A stretch of DNA of 51,322 bases from Methylosinus sp. PW1. Its GTDB lineage: Bacteria; Pseudomonadota; Alphaproteobacteria; Rhizobiales; Beijerinckiaceae. The translations under genes were made by a program, and so were the position numbers. Shown piece after piece: positions 25,990-34,199 of the stretch. Within the stretch, counting starts at the first letter, position 1, and each line of letters starts with the position of its first letter. The DNA is taken from positions 1 to 51,322 of the forward strand of contig NZ_JQNK01000003.1 in the NCBI RefSeq assembly GCF_000745215.1, written 5' to 3'. The notes under the pieces are model-generated. The model saw only the letters and a program-made list of their open reading frames with translations. It had not been told where the DNA came from and made no database searches.

Positions 25990-27121
25990 TGAGGGTCAGC
26001 TTTGTGGGCTTACCCGAGTTCGCGGTCGATACGAGGGACCTCCCTTCGCTTCGAGGTCCACAGTCGAGCGACAGCGGAATCTTGTTGAAGGCGGACGTGT
26101 CCGAGGCCGGCGAAGGGATGAGCGACGGCGAGATCATCGAGCAGCTGGAGACGAGCGTGTCGATGATCTTTCGCGTGCGCAAGCAGCTGGTGGAGGAAGG
26201 CTTCGACGCGGTCTTGACGCGGAAGCAGCACTCGCGCTCCTCCGTGCCGCGCATATTCGACGGCGAGAAGGAAGCGAAGCTGATCGCGCCGTCGTGCTCG
26301 GCGCCGCCGGAAGGCTATGCGCGCTGGACCTTGCGGCTGCTGGACCGAAAAGTGGTCGAGCTCACCATCGTCGATGCGGCGAGCGGCAGCACGATCGGTC
26401 GTGTTTTTAAAAAAACATCTTGCAGCCCCATCGCAAGGAGCAGTGAGTCATTCCTCCTCATGCGGACGCCGCCTTCGTCACCGCGATGGAGGACGTGCTC
26501 GAAGTCTATCGACGTCCGCATGATCCGTTGCTGCCCGTGGTCTGTCTCGACGAGGCGACCAAGCAGCTGATAAAGGAGACGCGGCCGTCCTCGCCGGTGC
26601 GGCCCGGGCAGCCGCAGCGCGTCGACTATGAATATGAACGCAACGGAACCGCCAGCATCTTCATGATTTTCGTGCCGCTCGAAGGGAGGCGCGAAGCGAT
26701 CGTGACCGAGCGCCATACGGCGATCGATTATGCGCATGCGCTCGAGCATATCACCAATGTGATGTTTCCGCAGGCGACGAAGATCGTGCTGGTGCAGGAC
26801 AACGTGAACACGCACAAATCCGCCTCGCTCTATCAGGCCTTCGCGCCCGAGAAGGCCCGACGGCAGACCGAGCGTTTCGAATGGCATCACACGCCCAAGC
26901 ATGGAAGCTGGCTCGACATGGCCGAGAGCGAGCTCAGCGTTCTGTCCTCGCAATGTCTCGCGCGACGCATCGGCGACATCGAGAGCCTGCGCGCCAAAGT
27001 CGCCGCCTGGGTCGTCGACCGCAACACGCATCAGGCCAAAGCGGACTGGCAGTTCACCACCGCCGACGCCCGCATCAAGCTCAAAAGCCTCTACCCGGTC
27101 TTCCCCAATCAAACTCGCTGA
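25990..27121 (+). pseudogene. IS630-family transposase, frameshifted and with an internal stop
   Basis: The N-terminal part (from about ILLKADVSEAGEGMSDGEII at 26080) and HTH part run to VVELTIVDAASGSTIGRVFK. At the run TTTTTAAAAAAAC (about 26405) a shift is needed to continue as KNILQPHRKEQ, where a TGA replaces the usual Trp codon before VIPPHADAAFVTAMEDVLE. The DDE catalytic part is intact from 26486: CLDEATKQL, VLVQDNVNTHKSAS, HHTPKHGSWLDMAESELS, ending at 27121. Many IS630 elements use a frameshift on an A-run, so the shift could be programmed, but the opal codon inactivates the gene. The first 80 or so upstream codons of the open frame (25749-25990) are not IS630. Confidence 0.85.
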
Positions 27122-27152
27122 ATCGCGCCACTAGCCCCTCACCGTGACGTTG

Positions 27153-27470
27153 TCATCTTCCATTGCGACTTGGAAACCCTACGACATTGTCCGGCAGTAA
27201 CATCGATTCCACCGCACCCGCGGCGTCGGCGATGGCGCGCTCGACGCCTTCCAACGTTCCGGTGTGCGATAGCGCGCCTGCCGCTGCTGCGATAGCCCGT
27301 CGATACAGTTCGAGCGTCACCGGGTGGCCATGGACCTCCTTGTCCATAAGATCGCCCAAAGACGCGGCCGCGGGACGAGATAGCATGCCGCGCACGGCGG
27401 CTTCGAACGAGTCGCAGAACGCACCGTGAGCATTTACGAGATCGTCGTAAGCGGCTCGAATCCCGGTCAT
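27153..27470 (-). CDS. Hypothetical Ala-rich helical protein
   Basis: 105 residues, MTGIRAAYDDLVNAHGAFCD and IAAAAGALSHTGTLEGVERA, ending FPSRNGR. It has no membrane segment or signal and is predicted by eye to be mostly helical. Codon choice is consistent with the GC-rich neighbours. It sits between the IS630 remnant and a TonB-receptor fragment, and I recognise no family. Confidence 0.5.
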   Translation of the reverse strand: MTGIRAAYDDLVNAHGAFCDSFEAAVRGMLSRPAAASLGDLMDKEVHGHPVTLELYRRAIAAAAGALSHTGTLEGVERAIADAAGAVESMLLPDNVVGFPSRNGR

Positions 27471-27493
27471 ATGAGCAAGTCTCCCGCGCTATT

Positions 27494-28084
27494 CTAACAA
27501 CAATGAGCATATGCGCGATTTGAACGCCATAGCAACGCGAAAGGTTTCACGCGACAACATTGCAACTCATGATGGCGGAGACGCAAAATAGAAATCCGCC
27601 CCCTCTCCGTCAGCGAAAGCGCGCCAAGTTCGGCAGCCGGAATCACTCTGCCGCCGAATTCACCTGATAGAAGCTTCGCTCTGGTCGTCGAGGAAATCTC
27701 CCGTCTTCGGCGCGACAATGATGTCGTCGTTCTCTCTCCATTAGGGGGCCGAACTGGGGCTACGACATTTCCGAGGACCACAGAGCTCTTGCGCACCGGC
27801 TGAACGACGAGGCTCGGGACGAACTGCTGCAATTCGTCGAGGCGGTTGAGGTTTTGATCCTCGATCGTCTTTTGATCGACGACGACGATCGACTTCGGCT
27901 TTTTCTGGGCGTCCATGACCGGACGCGAGGTTGCACCCCGGTCATCGTCCTCACCGGGGACGGTGACGTCGCCAACCTGGACGGTCAACGGAGCCGGCGA
28001 GTCTTCGGCACGAGACGCCCCGATCTGCGTCGACAAGACCACGGCAGCCGTCGCAAAATAGGCGCGGCCCGATGCGCTGGACAT
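27494..28084 (-). pseudogene. TonB-dependent receptor, N-terminal fragment
   Basis: From the ATG at 28084 there is a signal peptide (SGRAYFATAAVVLSTQIGAS), then a plug-domain start (KPKSIVVVDQKTIEDQNLNR, LDELQQFVPSLVV). After about residue 105, near 27785, the translation becomes Arg/Ser-rich and no longer resembles a receptor, and no beta-barrel follows. These receptors import siderophores or other ligands; this one is cut to less than a sixth of the usual length. Confidence 0.65.
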
Positions 28085-28230
28085 AAAACAAATTCGCAAC
28101 GTGGATCTGACGCTTGACGCCGGGGAGAACTTTGCGCGGAACTATTCACATTAACGCTATCGGATAGCGTGGTGTGTAAATTCAGCACGGTTGTCGAGCC
28201 GGGTGTCGCGTCGCCCCAGACCCTATTGGG

Positions 28231-28605
28231 CGAGCGACCGCCGAGACGGGGATCGGCCTCGTCTCCCTGACGGATGCAATCGACACGTCGTCGTCGGGCG
28301 GGATGCTGGTCTTTCACATGCTCGGCGCGACAGCCGAATTCGAGCGTGCCCTGATCCGCGAACGCACAGCCGGCGGACTCGCCGAGGCGAAGCGCAAAGG
28401 CAGACAAGGCGGTCGGCCTCGCCGCCTGACGGAAAAGGACACGGCGGCGGCAAAGGCTCTACTCGCGGACGGCTCCTTGACCTCCAAGGAAGTCGCCGCG
28501 CGCTTCGGAGTTTCCAAGGCGACGCTCTATCGCTATATCTCCGGCCCCCCAATCACCGCCTTCTTCAGTATGGTGGCGGCTCAGGATTCGGCAGAGCTAT
28601 ATTGA
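28231..28605 (+). pseudogene. Tn3-type resolvase/invertase, 5'-truncated
   Basis: In the frame of 28303 the reading begins GIGLVSLTDAIDTSSSGGML, then VFHMLGATAEFERALIRERT, AGLAEAKRKG-like RKGGRP region and a C-terminal HTH (LTSKEVAARFGVSKATLYRY). This is the small serine resolvase (Hin/TnpR) C-terminal two-thirds. The catalytic Ser domain start is absent. After YISGP the frame runs antisense into the neighbouring AT-rich gene. It is a leftover of a Tn3-family or similar transposon; no transposase was found beside it. Confidence 0.8.
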
Positions 28606-29119
28606 CATACGGCGTCACGATCTTATCACACAGAAGACGGAACGTGACCGTTTTAGCAAACAGCTCTTGAGGAACAGATATATGAAATGCACATGGGATT
28701 TCTGAGCTGCCATCTCCAATATCTATAATATTTGTTATCTTCCATTCACGGCCTACAATCTTATCCATGCTCCCGTAATACTTTACAACATGCCCGTTTT
28801 TAGTTTCAATTCCAAGTTCTGCTTTGCATTTTTCGGGACCAGAATGAGTTACAACAGCCTCTATTCCTACATTTATATTTTGCTTCGGACGAAAAAATAC
28901 ATCTGTATCTTGATAGACGAATACTGCTCTAACGTCCCGGATTGATAGCTCTGTCTGCACAGTCGGCTTTTGAAACAATGTTATAAACTTTTCTGCTGAC
29001 TCTACGATTTCCTTCATATTCCCAAGCACAGCAGCAACTCCGGCAATAATTGCTGCAGCTACCCCGCACCCCGCGCCGGCCATCTTAATCCAATATGACA
29101 CTGAGCTCTGGATTGCCAT
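28565..29119 (-). CDS. AT-rich hypothetical membrane-anchored protein
   Basis: The likely start is the ATG at 29119 (MAIQSSVSYWIKMAGAGCGV), although an ATG at 29182 is in frame. One N-terminal membrane helix (MAGAGCGVAAAIIAGVAAVL) is followed by a soluble beta-rich part with VQTELSIRDVRAVFVYQDTD, VGIEAVVTHSGPEKCKAELG, REWKITNIIDIGDGSSEIPC. Base composition is strikingly AT-rich compared with the genes on both sides, so it is probably a recent foreign arrival. No known domain recognised. It is bracketed by a resolvase fragment and paired hairpins (29265-29301). Confidence 0.65.
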   Translation of the reverse strand: MAIQSSVSYWIKMAGAGCGVAAAIIAGVAAVLGNMKEIVESAEKFITLFQKPTVQTELSIRDVRAVFVYQDTDVFFRPKQNINVGIEAVVTHSGPEKCKAELGIETKNGHVVKYYGSMDKIVGREWKITNIIDIGDGSSEIPCAFHISVPQELFAKTVTFRLLCDKIVTPYVNIALPNPEPPPY

Positions 29120-29264
29120 CAGTTGAACTCTCGCGTCAAAAGCCTGTCCAAAGCCACGTTCTTTAACTGGCCAGCCAATCATGGAGTGGTCAAGCCGAAT
29201 GTTAGTTCATGAACGCGGTCGGGACCAGCGGCTGAGCACCAAGCGGAGCCTTTCGGCGTTCCAA

Positions 29265-29301
29265 CACAGCGGCATCGCCGCTGTGCCGTGCAAAACGGCA
29301 C
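29265..29301. repeat. Two adjacent hairpins in a gene-free gap
   Basis: CACAGCGGC-ATC-GCCGCTGTG (29265-29285) and GTGCCGT-GCAAA-ACGGCAC (29283-29301), overlapping by three bases. They are followed by A residues on the plus strand, so a T-tract terminator exists in neither direction. The rest of 29183-29399 shows no gene. Confidence 0.55.
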
Positions 29302-29399
29302 AAAAATGCAATGTTATCTATATGTTTCATATACGTACAATGATATTCGAAACTCTTGAATTCAGCCAAATTCTTCCAAGAGAGAAGTAGAGAAAGGCG

Positions 29400-29849
29400 C
29401 TATCCCTCCAGCGCCCCAATCATCTCCACCCGTGTGGCATGCCGCCCGCCTTCGAAGTCGACGGTCAGGAACGCGTCCACGATATCGAGAGCCAGCCCTT
29501 CGCCCACCACGCGCGCGCCAATCGAAAGCATGTTGGCGTCGTTGTGTTGGCGGATCATGCGAGCTGAGAATGTGTCGGCGCAGACGCCGCAACGGATGCC
29601 CTTTACCTTGTTCGCCGCCATCATGATGCCCTGGCCTGTGGCACACAGGATGATGCCAAACCGGCAATCGCCGGAGGCGACCAGTCGCGCTGCCGCTTCC
29701 CCGTGCTTAGGATAGTGTGTGCTCTCCGGCGTTGTCGGTCCGATATCGACCACCTCCCAGCCATGCTCCGCGATATGACCGGCAATGGCCTTTCGGAGCT
29801 GAATGGCGGCGTGGTCGCTGGAGAGGACGATGCGATTATTGGCTATCAT
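29400..29849 (-). CDS. rpiB: Ribose-5-phosphate isomerase B (RpiB/LacAB family)
   Basis: 149 residues. Motifs: IVLSSDHAAIQLRKAI (phosphate and substrate site), VVDIGPTTPESTHYPKHGEA, FGIILCATGQGIMMAANKVK (catalytic Cys loop; the usual CGTGIGM is altered but the Cys is kept), CADTFSARMIRQHNDANMLS and GARVVG. RpiB interconverts ribose-5-phosphate and ribulose-5-phosphate in the cytoplasm; some relatives act on allose-6-phosphate or erythrulose phosphates. In a methylotroph a plasmid copy might support formaldehyde-fixing sugar cycles, but here it stands alone and this is speculation. Confidence 0.9.
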   Translation of the reverse strand: MIANNRIVLSSDHAAIQLRKAIAGHIAEHGWEVVDIGPTTPESTHYPKHGEAAARLVASGDCRFGIILCATGQGIMMAANKVKGIRCGVCADTFSARMIRQHNDANMLSIGARVVGEGLALDIVDAFLTVDFEGGRHATRVEMIGALEG

Positions 29850-30120
29850 GTCTTGTCGGTAGCGCCATCCTGCTTCGAAAGCCAGTCATGTCCCGGCTGA
29901 CGCATTTGATTTTTTTAAGCGCTCAGGTGCCGCCCCCGCATCACCCTGGCGAGTGAACGAAGAGGATGACGCCCCATGCCCGAGCCACACACCCTCTTGG
30001 TGCAGAAGGTCCGCTTATGGCGCGAGTTCCCCCTTCCCGACGGCGAAGGAGGAACTGTGACCGCAAGCGGTCAATTCAGTAGCCAACTCCACTTTGCCCT
30101 GGATGCGGCCGCGAGGCTCC
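29850..30120. other. Intergenic stretch
   Basis: No gene supported. The T-run GATTTTTTTAAGCG near 29908-29920 is the only notable AT-rich spot and may belong to the rpiB promoter region. Confidence 0.4.
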
Positions 30121-31903
30121 TCAATTCGGCAGCGCAAATATGGTCAGCATCCCGCCGAGAGTGGTGTAGTCGAGCAAACTGCGGATCGGACCGTCCATGA
30201 CGTCTCGCTTGAGATCGATCAACTCCAGCCCGACGAGACCGCCGACGCCTGACAGCACGGCGACGAATTGCTTGCCGCCGTGCTCGTAAGAGACGACGTC
30301 ACCTACGATCCCCGAGCCCGTGTGGAAACGCCAGAGTTCCTTGCCGGTTTTTCCCGTCGACCGCTTTCAAATAGCCTTCCATCGTGCCGTAGAAGACAAC
30401 ACCTGTCGCAGTGACGAGCGCGCCCGAACGAATGGGGTACTGTTCAGGAATCGACCAGCGAATGGTTTTCGATATCGGATCGAACGCGACGAGGGTGCCT
30501 CCCCGGTAGTCATGAGTCTTCGTCACATACCCTTCTTGGTAATCTTCCGTTGTCACGCCAAGGTAAGGCTTGCCGATTTTATATTCGGAGGCGAACGGCT
30601 CGTTGTCCATACATTTGGTGGTGAGCGGCAAGAAGAACAATTTTTCGCTTGGCGAATAGGGTCCTTTCGCTCCCAAGAAAGACGGACAGATATTCTTCGT
30701 GTTGACGTCTTCGCCGCGGATCTCCGGCGTATATTCATCCAAGAGCAGCGGCCGGCCAAAAAAAGGCGAGTTCTTGTTGAGCTCGATCTTGCTCGCCCAA
30801 TTGACATGGGCGCCGAAGTTGTCAGCCGACAAGAGCTCGCCCGTGGCGCGATCGAGAAAATAGGCGAAGCCGTTCTTGTCGAAATGCGTGAGCACCTTGC
30901 GCGTCGCGCCGTCAACTTCGAGATCGACGAGAATCATCTCGCCCGTCGCGTCGTAATCCCACTGATCATGCGGCGTGACCTGATTGACCCAGCGCACCAC
31001 GCCGGTGTCGAGGTCGCGGGCGAAATTGGTCGCAGTCCATCTGTTGTCGCCGGGACGCTGTTTGGCGTTTCTGGGCGCCGGATTGCCGGTGCCATAGTAC
31101 ACGAGCTTCAGATCGGCGTCGTAGGAAAAGGCGCCCCAGGGCGCGCCGCCGCCGATCTTCCACTGTTCGCCCTCCCAGCTCGCAAGCGAGGCCTCCTTGC
31201 CGACCGGTTTGCCGAGATGCGTCGTCTTGTCAGGGTCGATCAGCGTATCGGCGTCTGGACCGGTCGAATAGCCGCGCCGAAGGCGCTGGCCGGTCTTTGC
31301 GTCATAGGCGGTAACATGGCCACGTACGCCGAAATCGCCGCCCGAAATGCCGACGAGCACTTTGTCCTTGAAAATCGCCGGCGCGCCGGTGGAGGTTTCG
31401 CCGATTTGCGGATTGCCGTTGGTGCGAGACCATATCGCCCTGCCGGTTTTCAGATCCAATGCGACGAGATTCGTGTCGAGCTGGGATAAAAAGACCTTAC
31501 CATCGCTATAGGCGAGGCCGCGATTGACGGCGTCGCCGCCGATTTTCTTTAAGATCGACGGATCTTGCCGAGGGTAGTAGCGCCATAGGATTTTGTCGGC
31601 GTTATCCGCGAGACGGCGGGCAAACACCTCGTTCGGAAAAGGCGTCGTGAAATAAGCGACGCCATCCACGACCAGCGGCGCGCCTTCGTGGCCGCGCAGC
31701 GCTCCCGTCGAAACGATTGTCGCCACTTGCAGTTTTCCGGCGTTCTCCGGCGTGATTTGCGTGAGCGGCGAATAGCGCCAATAGGCGTCGTTGCCGCCCT
31801 GCGCGCGCCATTCCTTAGGGGCCTGCCGGAAGGTCGCCGGCTCCTCGGCACGGGCGGGGAGAAGGAGAATTGCGAGCGCAGCGAGCGCGAAAACCTGTCG
31901 CAT
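30121..31903 (-). CDS. XoxF-like PQQ-dependent alcohol dehydrogenase (one C-terminal frameshift)
   Basis: The start is best placed at 31903 (MRQVFALAALAILLLPARA, a Sec signal). The body is a PQQ propeller of the methanol/ethanol dehydrogenase family: WRYSPLTQITPENAGKLQVA, DAVNRGLAYSDGKVFLSQLD, VGISGGDFGVRGHVTAYDAK, YYGTGNPAPRNAKQRPGDNR, TPHDQWDYDATGEMILVDL. The DYD after HDQW has the extra Asp that marks lanthanide-dependent (XoxF/ExaF) enzymes. Oddities: the vicinal Cys pair before VNRG is replaced by Gly-Gly, and the metal Glu in GxEFGVRG is Asp. Near 30345 an AAAAA run shifts the frame; the other frame supplies ELWRFHTGSGIVGDVVSYEH to a normal end, ALPN, stop 30121-30123. It would be a periplasmic alcohol oxidase. 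No cytochrome or xoxJ gene adjoins it. Confidence 0.88.
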
Positions 31904-32091
31904 CTTGAAACTGACCTTCCCCATAGCCGCGCCAATTATCGCAAAGTGCACCATACAACCCCAGCATTTTACGGGCTTTCCCTGCGAATGGCGACTTTTG
32001 GCGCGACCTCGCCATTCGTGACTCACTTCGTCGCCATTGTCATGGCTCCGATTGCGCCGTGATGAGGCGCGTGCCGGCCGATCGGCCTAGG

Positions 32092-32964
32092 TCAAGAATG
32101 CTTTGCCCCGTGGAACAGTCCGCTGACCAATGCGCCGACGGCTCCCTCGACGGCGGCCGTTCGACCCATGCGAGCATAGAGGCCATATTGAACGGTCACC
32201 GGTTCTGGCAGTCCGGCTGGATGAGGAACAATCCGCATAGTCATGTCCCGGATGCCCTCGGGTGTGATGAGCGCGACCCCGAGACCGTTCTCCACCGCTG
32301 CCTGAACGGCGGCCATGCTCGAACTGGTGAATGCGACGCGATGACCGAACCCTGCCTCGGCCAACACCTCGAACATTCGCCGGCGCCATGTGCACGGCTC
32401 GGCGAAGACGATCAGATCGAGCGGCCTCCCCGCTTCAGGCATGTAGTCCACGCCACAGACCCATTTCAGGTCTACGCTCCAACTCGCTAAGGCATCGTCC
32501 GACACGCCTGAGGGAGACGCGATCATCACGTCGAGCTTGCCTTGGCGCCACAGGGGCTCGATGATCATGGTATTATCCACGATGACGTCGAGACTCACGT
32601 CTGGGTGAGTGCGTCGGAAGCGGCCGAGCGCTGTCGGTAACGAAGCGAGCATAGCTTCCTCTGGAAGGCCAATGCGGACCGTGCCTGCCAGAGGGGGTTG
32701 GCGCAGGCGCATGGCCGCCTCATCACCCAATGCAAGAATGCGCATGGCATAACCGAGAAATATTTCTCCTTCAGGTGTCGGCGCAACGCCCCGTCCAGTG
32801 CGGCGAAACAGCTTCTGCCCCAGCAGATCCTCCAGACGGCGTATCTGCATACTCAGACCCGATTGCGTGCGCCCCATGACATCCGCAGCGCGGCTGAGGT
32901 TGCCGAGCCGACACACAATCGCAAAGGTGCGGAGGAGATCGATGTCAACGCTTGAAACTATCAT
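32092..32964 (-). CDS. LysR-family transcriptional regulator
   Basis: Translation probably starts at 32964 (MIVSSVDIDLLRTFAIVCRL); the open frame upstream adds 85 unrelated residues. The HTH is NLSRAADVMGRTQSGLSMQI followed by RRLEDLLGQKLFRRTGRGVA. The effector domain contains GTVRIGLPEEAMLASLPTAL and LDVMIASPSGVSDD. It is divergent from the EamA transporter gene starting at 33053, 88 bp away, the usual layout for a LysR protein controlling its neighbour. The ligand is unknown. Confidence 0.92.
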   Translation of the reverse strand: MIVSSVDIDLLRTFAIVCRLGNLSRAADVMGRTQSGLSMQIRRLEDLLGQKLFRRTGRGVAPTPEGEIFLGYAMRILALGDEAAMRLRQPPLAGTVRIGLPEEAMLASLPTALGRFRRTHPDVSLDVIVDNTMIIEPLWRQGKLDVMIASPSGVSDDALASWSVDLKWVCGVDYMPEAGRPLDLIVFAEPCTWRRRMFEVLAEAGFGHRVAFTSSSMAAVQAAVENGLGVALITPEGIRDMTMRIVPHPAGLPEPVTVQYGLYARMGRTAAVEGAVGALVSGLFHGAKHS

Positions 32965-33052
32965 AATGCTTGATACCAGGATGATTCGATATCCGCCTAT
33001 CTGAATATCGGCTTGTTTGACATCTTGGAAGTGAGCCAACCCTTCTGGAGCG

Positions 33053-34048
33053 ATGTCCTCGATGACGACGACAAGTTCCCAACCCATGGCCCTTCTATTG
33101 GCCTTTCTTGCCGTCGTCGCTTGGTCGTCGGCCTTCGTCGGTATCCGCTTCGCTCTGCAAGAGGTTTCGCCCGGAACGCTGGTCCTCCTGCGCTTCCTCG
33201 TTGCTTCTTGCTGCTTCATTGCACTTGAACGTGCGGGCCGGATCAGGTGGCCAGCGGGGCGCGACGTGCCTACCCTGGTGCTGATCGGCGTCTTGGGACA
33301 CGCGGTCTATCAATTTGCGCTGGCGGCCGCACAGGTCAGCATCACCGCCGGTATGGCCGGTGTCTTGATCGCGTTGGCGCCGGCGCTGAGTGCTCTGTTG
33401 GCGATCCCCGTCTTGGGGGAACGGGTGTCCCGGCGGGCATGGATCGGAATGGTCGTCGCCTTCGGAGGTGTCCTACTGATCAGCTTAGAGGGAGATCGCG
33501 GCTTCCACTTCGAACCGGGGATATTGCTCGGTCTCGTCGCTAGTGCGGCGTCCGCCAGCTACTTCATTCTCCAGAAGCCTTGGCTCGTCCGCTACAGCGC
33601 CATCGACCTCACGGCATATGGAGTCTGGTCGGCAACACTCGCCATGCTGGTCTTCGCCCCCGGAATGCCCCTCGCTGTCACCGAAGTGTCGCTTCCAACG
33701 GCTCTGACCGTGGCGTATCTCGGGGTCGTGCCGACAGCTCTCGCCTATACGCTGTGGTCTCTGGCGCTGGCGCGTGCACCCGCATCGAAAGTATCGAGCC
33801 TGCTTTATCTCGAACCTGTGGCCACCTTCCTGTTGGGTTGGGTGATCCTCGGAGAAATTCCCACGCCCATAACCGTCCTGGGCGCGATCTGCGCGCTCGG
33901 CGGTGTAGCCTTGGTCAACCCAGGGATCCCGCTCGATTTGTTCAAATGTATGCGCTGTTGTGGCGGAGCTACGACTTGGTCGCGAGCTACAATGATCCGT
34001 CAGCCGACTTCCGTTTCGCAAAGGAAGGCACCTGCTCGGAGGTGCTGA
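33053..34048 (+). CDS. EamA/DMT-family transporter
   Basis: Ten hydrophobic segments in two EamA halves: LLLAFLAVVAWSSAFVGIRF, TLVLLRFLVASCCFIAL, AGMAGVLIALAPALSALLAI, GMVVAFGGVLLISLEG in half one; LLGLVASAASASYFILQKPW, TALTVAYLGVVPTALAYTLW, SSLLYLEPVATFLLGWVILG, ITVLGAICALGGVALVNPG in half two. After VNPG (about 33925) the protein continues with about 40 Cys/Arg-rich residues not typical of the family, which may be read-through past a fusion point. DMT proteins usually export amino acids or metabolites. It is probably regulated by the divergent LysR gene. The start could also be 33086. Confidence 0.9.
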   Translation: MSSMTTTSSQPMALLLAFLAVVAWSSAFVGIRFALQEVSPGTLVLLRFLVASCCFIALERAGRIRWPAGRDVPTLVLIGVLGHAVYQFALAAAQVSITAGMAGVLIALAPALSALLAIPVLGERVSRRAWIGMVVAFGGVLLISLEGDRGFHFEPGILLGLVASAASASYFILQKPWLVRYSAIDLTAYGVWSATLAMLVFAPGMPLAVTEVSLPTALTVAYLGVVPTALAYTLWSLALARAPASKVSSLLYLEPVATFLLGWVILGEIPTPITVLGAICALGGVALVNPGIPLDLFKCMRCCGGATTWSRATMIRQPTSVSQRKAPARRC

Positions 34049-34101
34049 TCGCCGAGGACGACGTCGATTGCGTCATCGGCAAGACGGAGGTGGAAGTATG
34101 A
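33946..34101 (+). CDS. Possible 51-residue protein or fragment overlapping the EamA tail
   Basis: ATG at 33946, MYALLWRSYDLVASYNDPSA then CSEVLIAEDDVDCVIGKTEV with stop at 34099-34101. It overlaps the odd tail of the EamA frame, and its codon usage looks more natural than that tail. It may be the scar of another gene fused onto the transporter. No family recognised. Confidence 0.35.
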   Translation: MYALLWRSYDLVASYNDPSADFRFAKEGTCSEVLIAEDDVDCVIGKTEVEV

Positions 34102-34110
34102 TAAATTCAC

Positions 34111-34163
34111 ATTGCCCGCCGTTTTCCGAGTCGTGTTGCTCACGACGGAAAACAGGCGGCAAT
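34111..34163. repeat. Long imperfect hairpin before the glycosyltransferase gene
   Basis: Outer arms ATTGCCCGCCGTTTTCC and GGAAAACAGGCGGCAAT pair with two offset bulges; the inner stem is GTCGTG-TTGCT-CACGAC. No T-run follows. It could be a terminator-like structure or an insertion scar, and lies 37 bp before the glycosyltransferase start. Confidence 0.65.
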
Positions 34164-34199
34164 CATAATGACTTCTGAAGAGCATATGAATTATGGAAA

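Noticed and set aside
29976..30200. 74-codon plus-strand frame
   Set aside because: Overlaps the restored 3' end of the PQQ dehydrogenase and lacks any recognisable feature.
30320..31489. 389-codon plus-strand frame
   Set aside because: Antisense to the PQQ dehydrogenase, which has clear conserved motifs.
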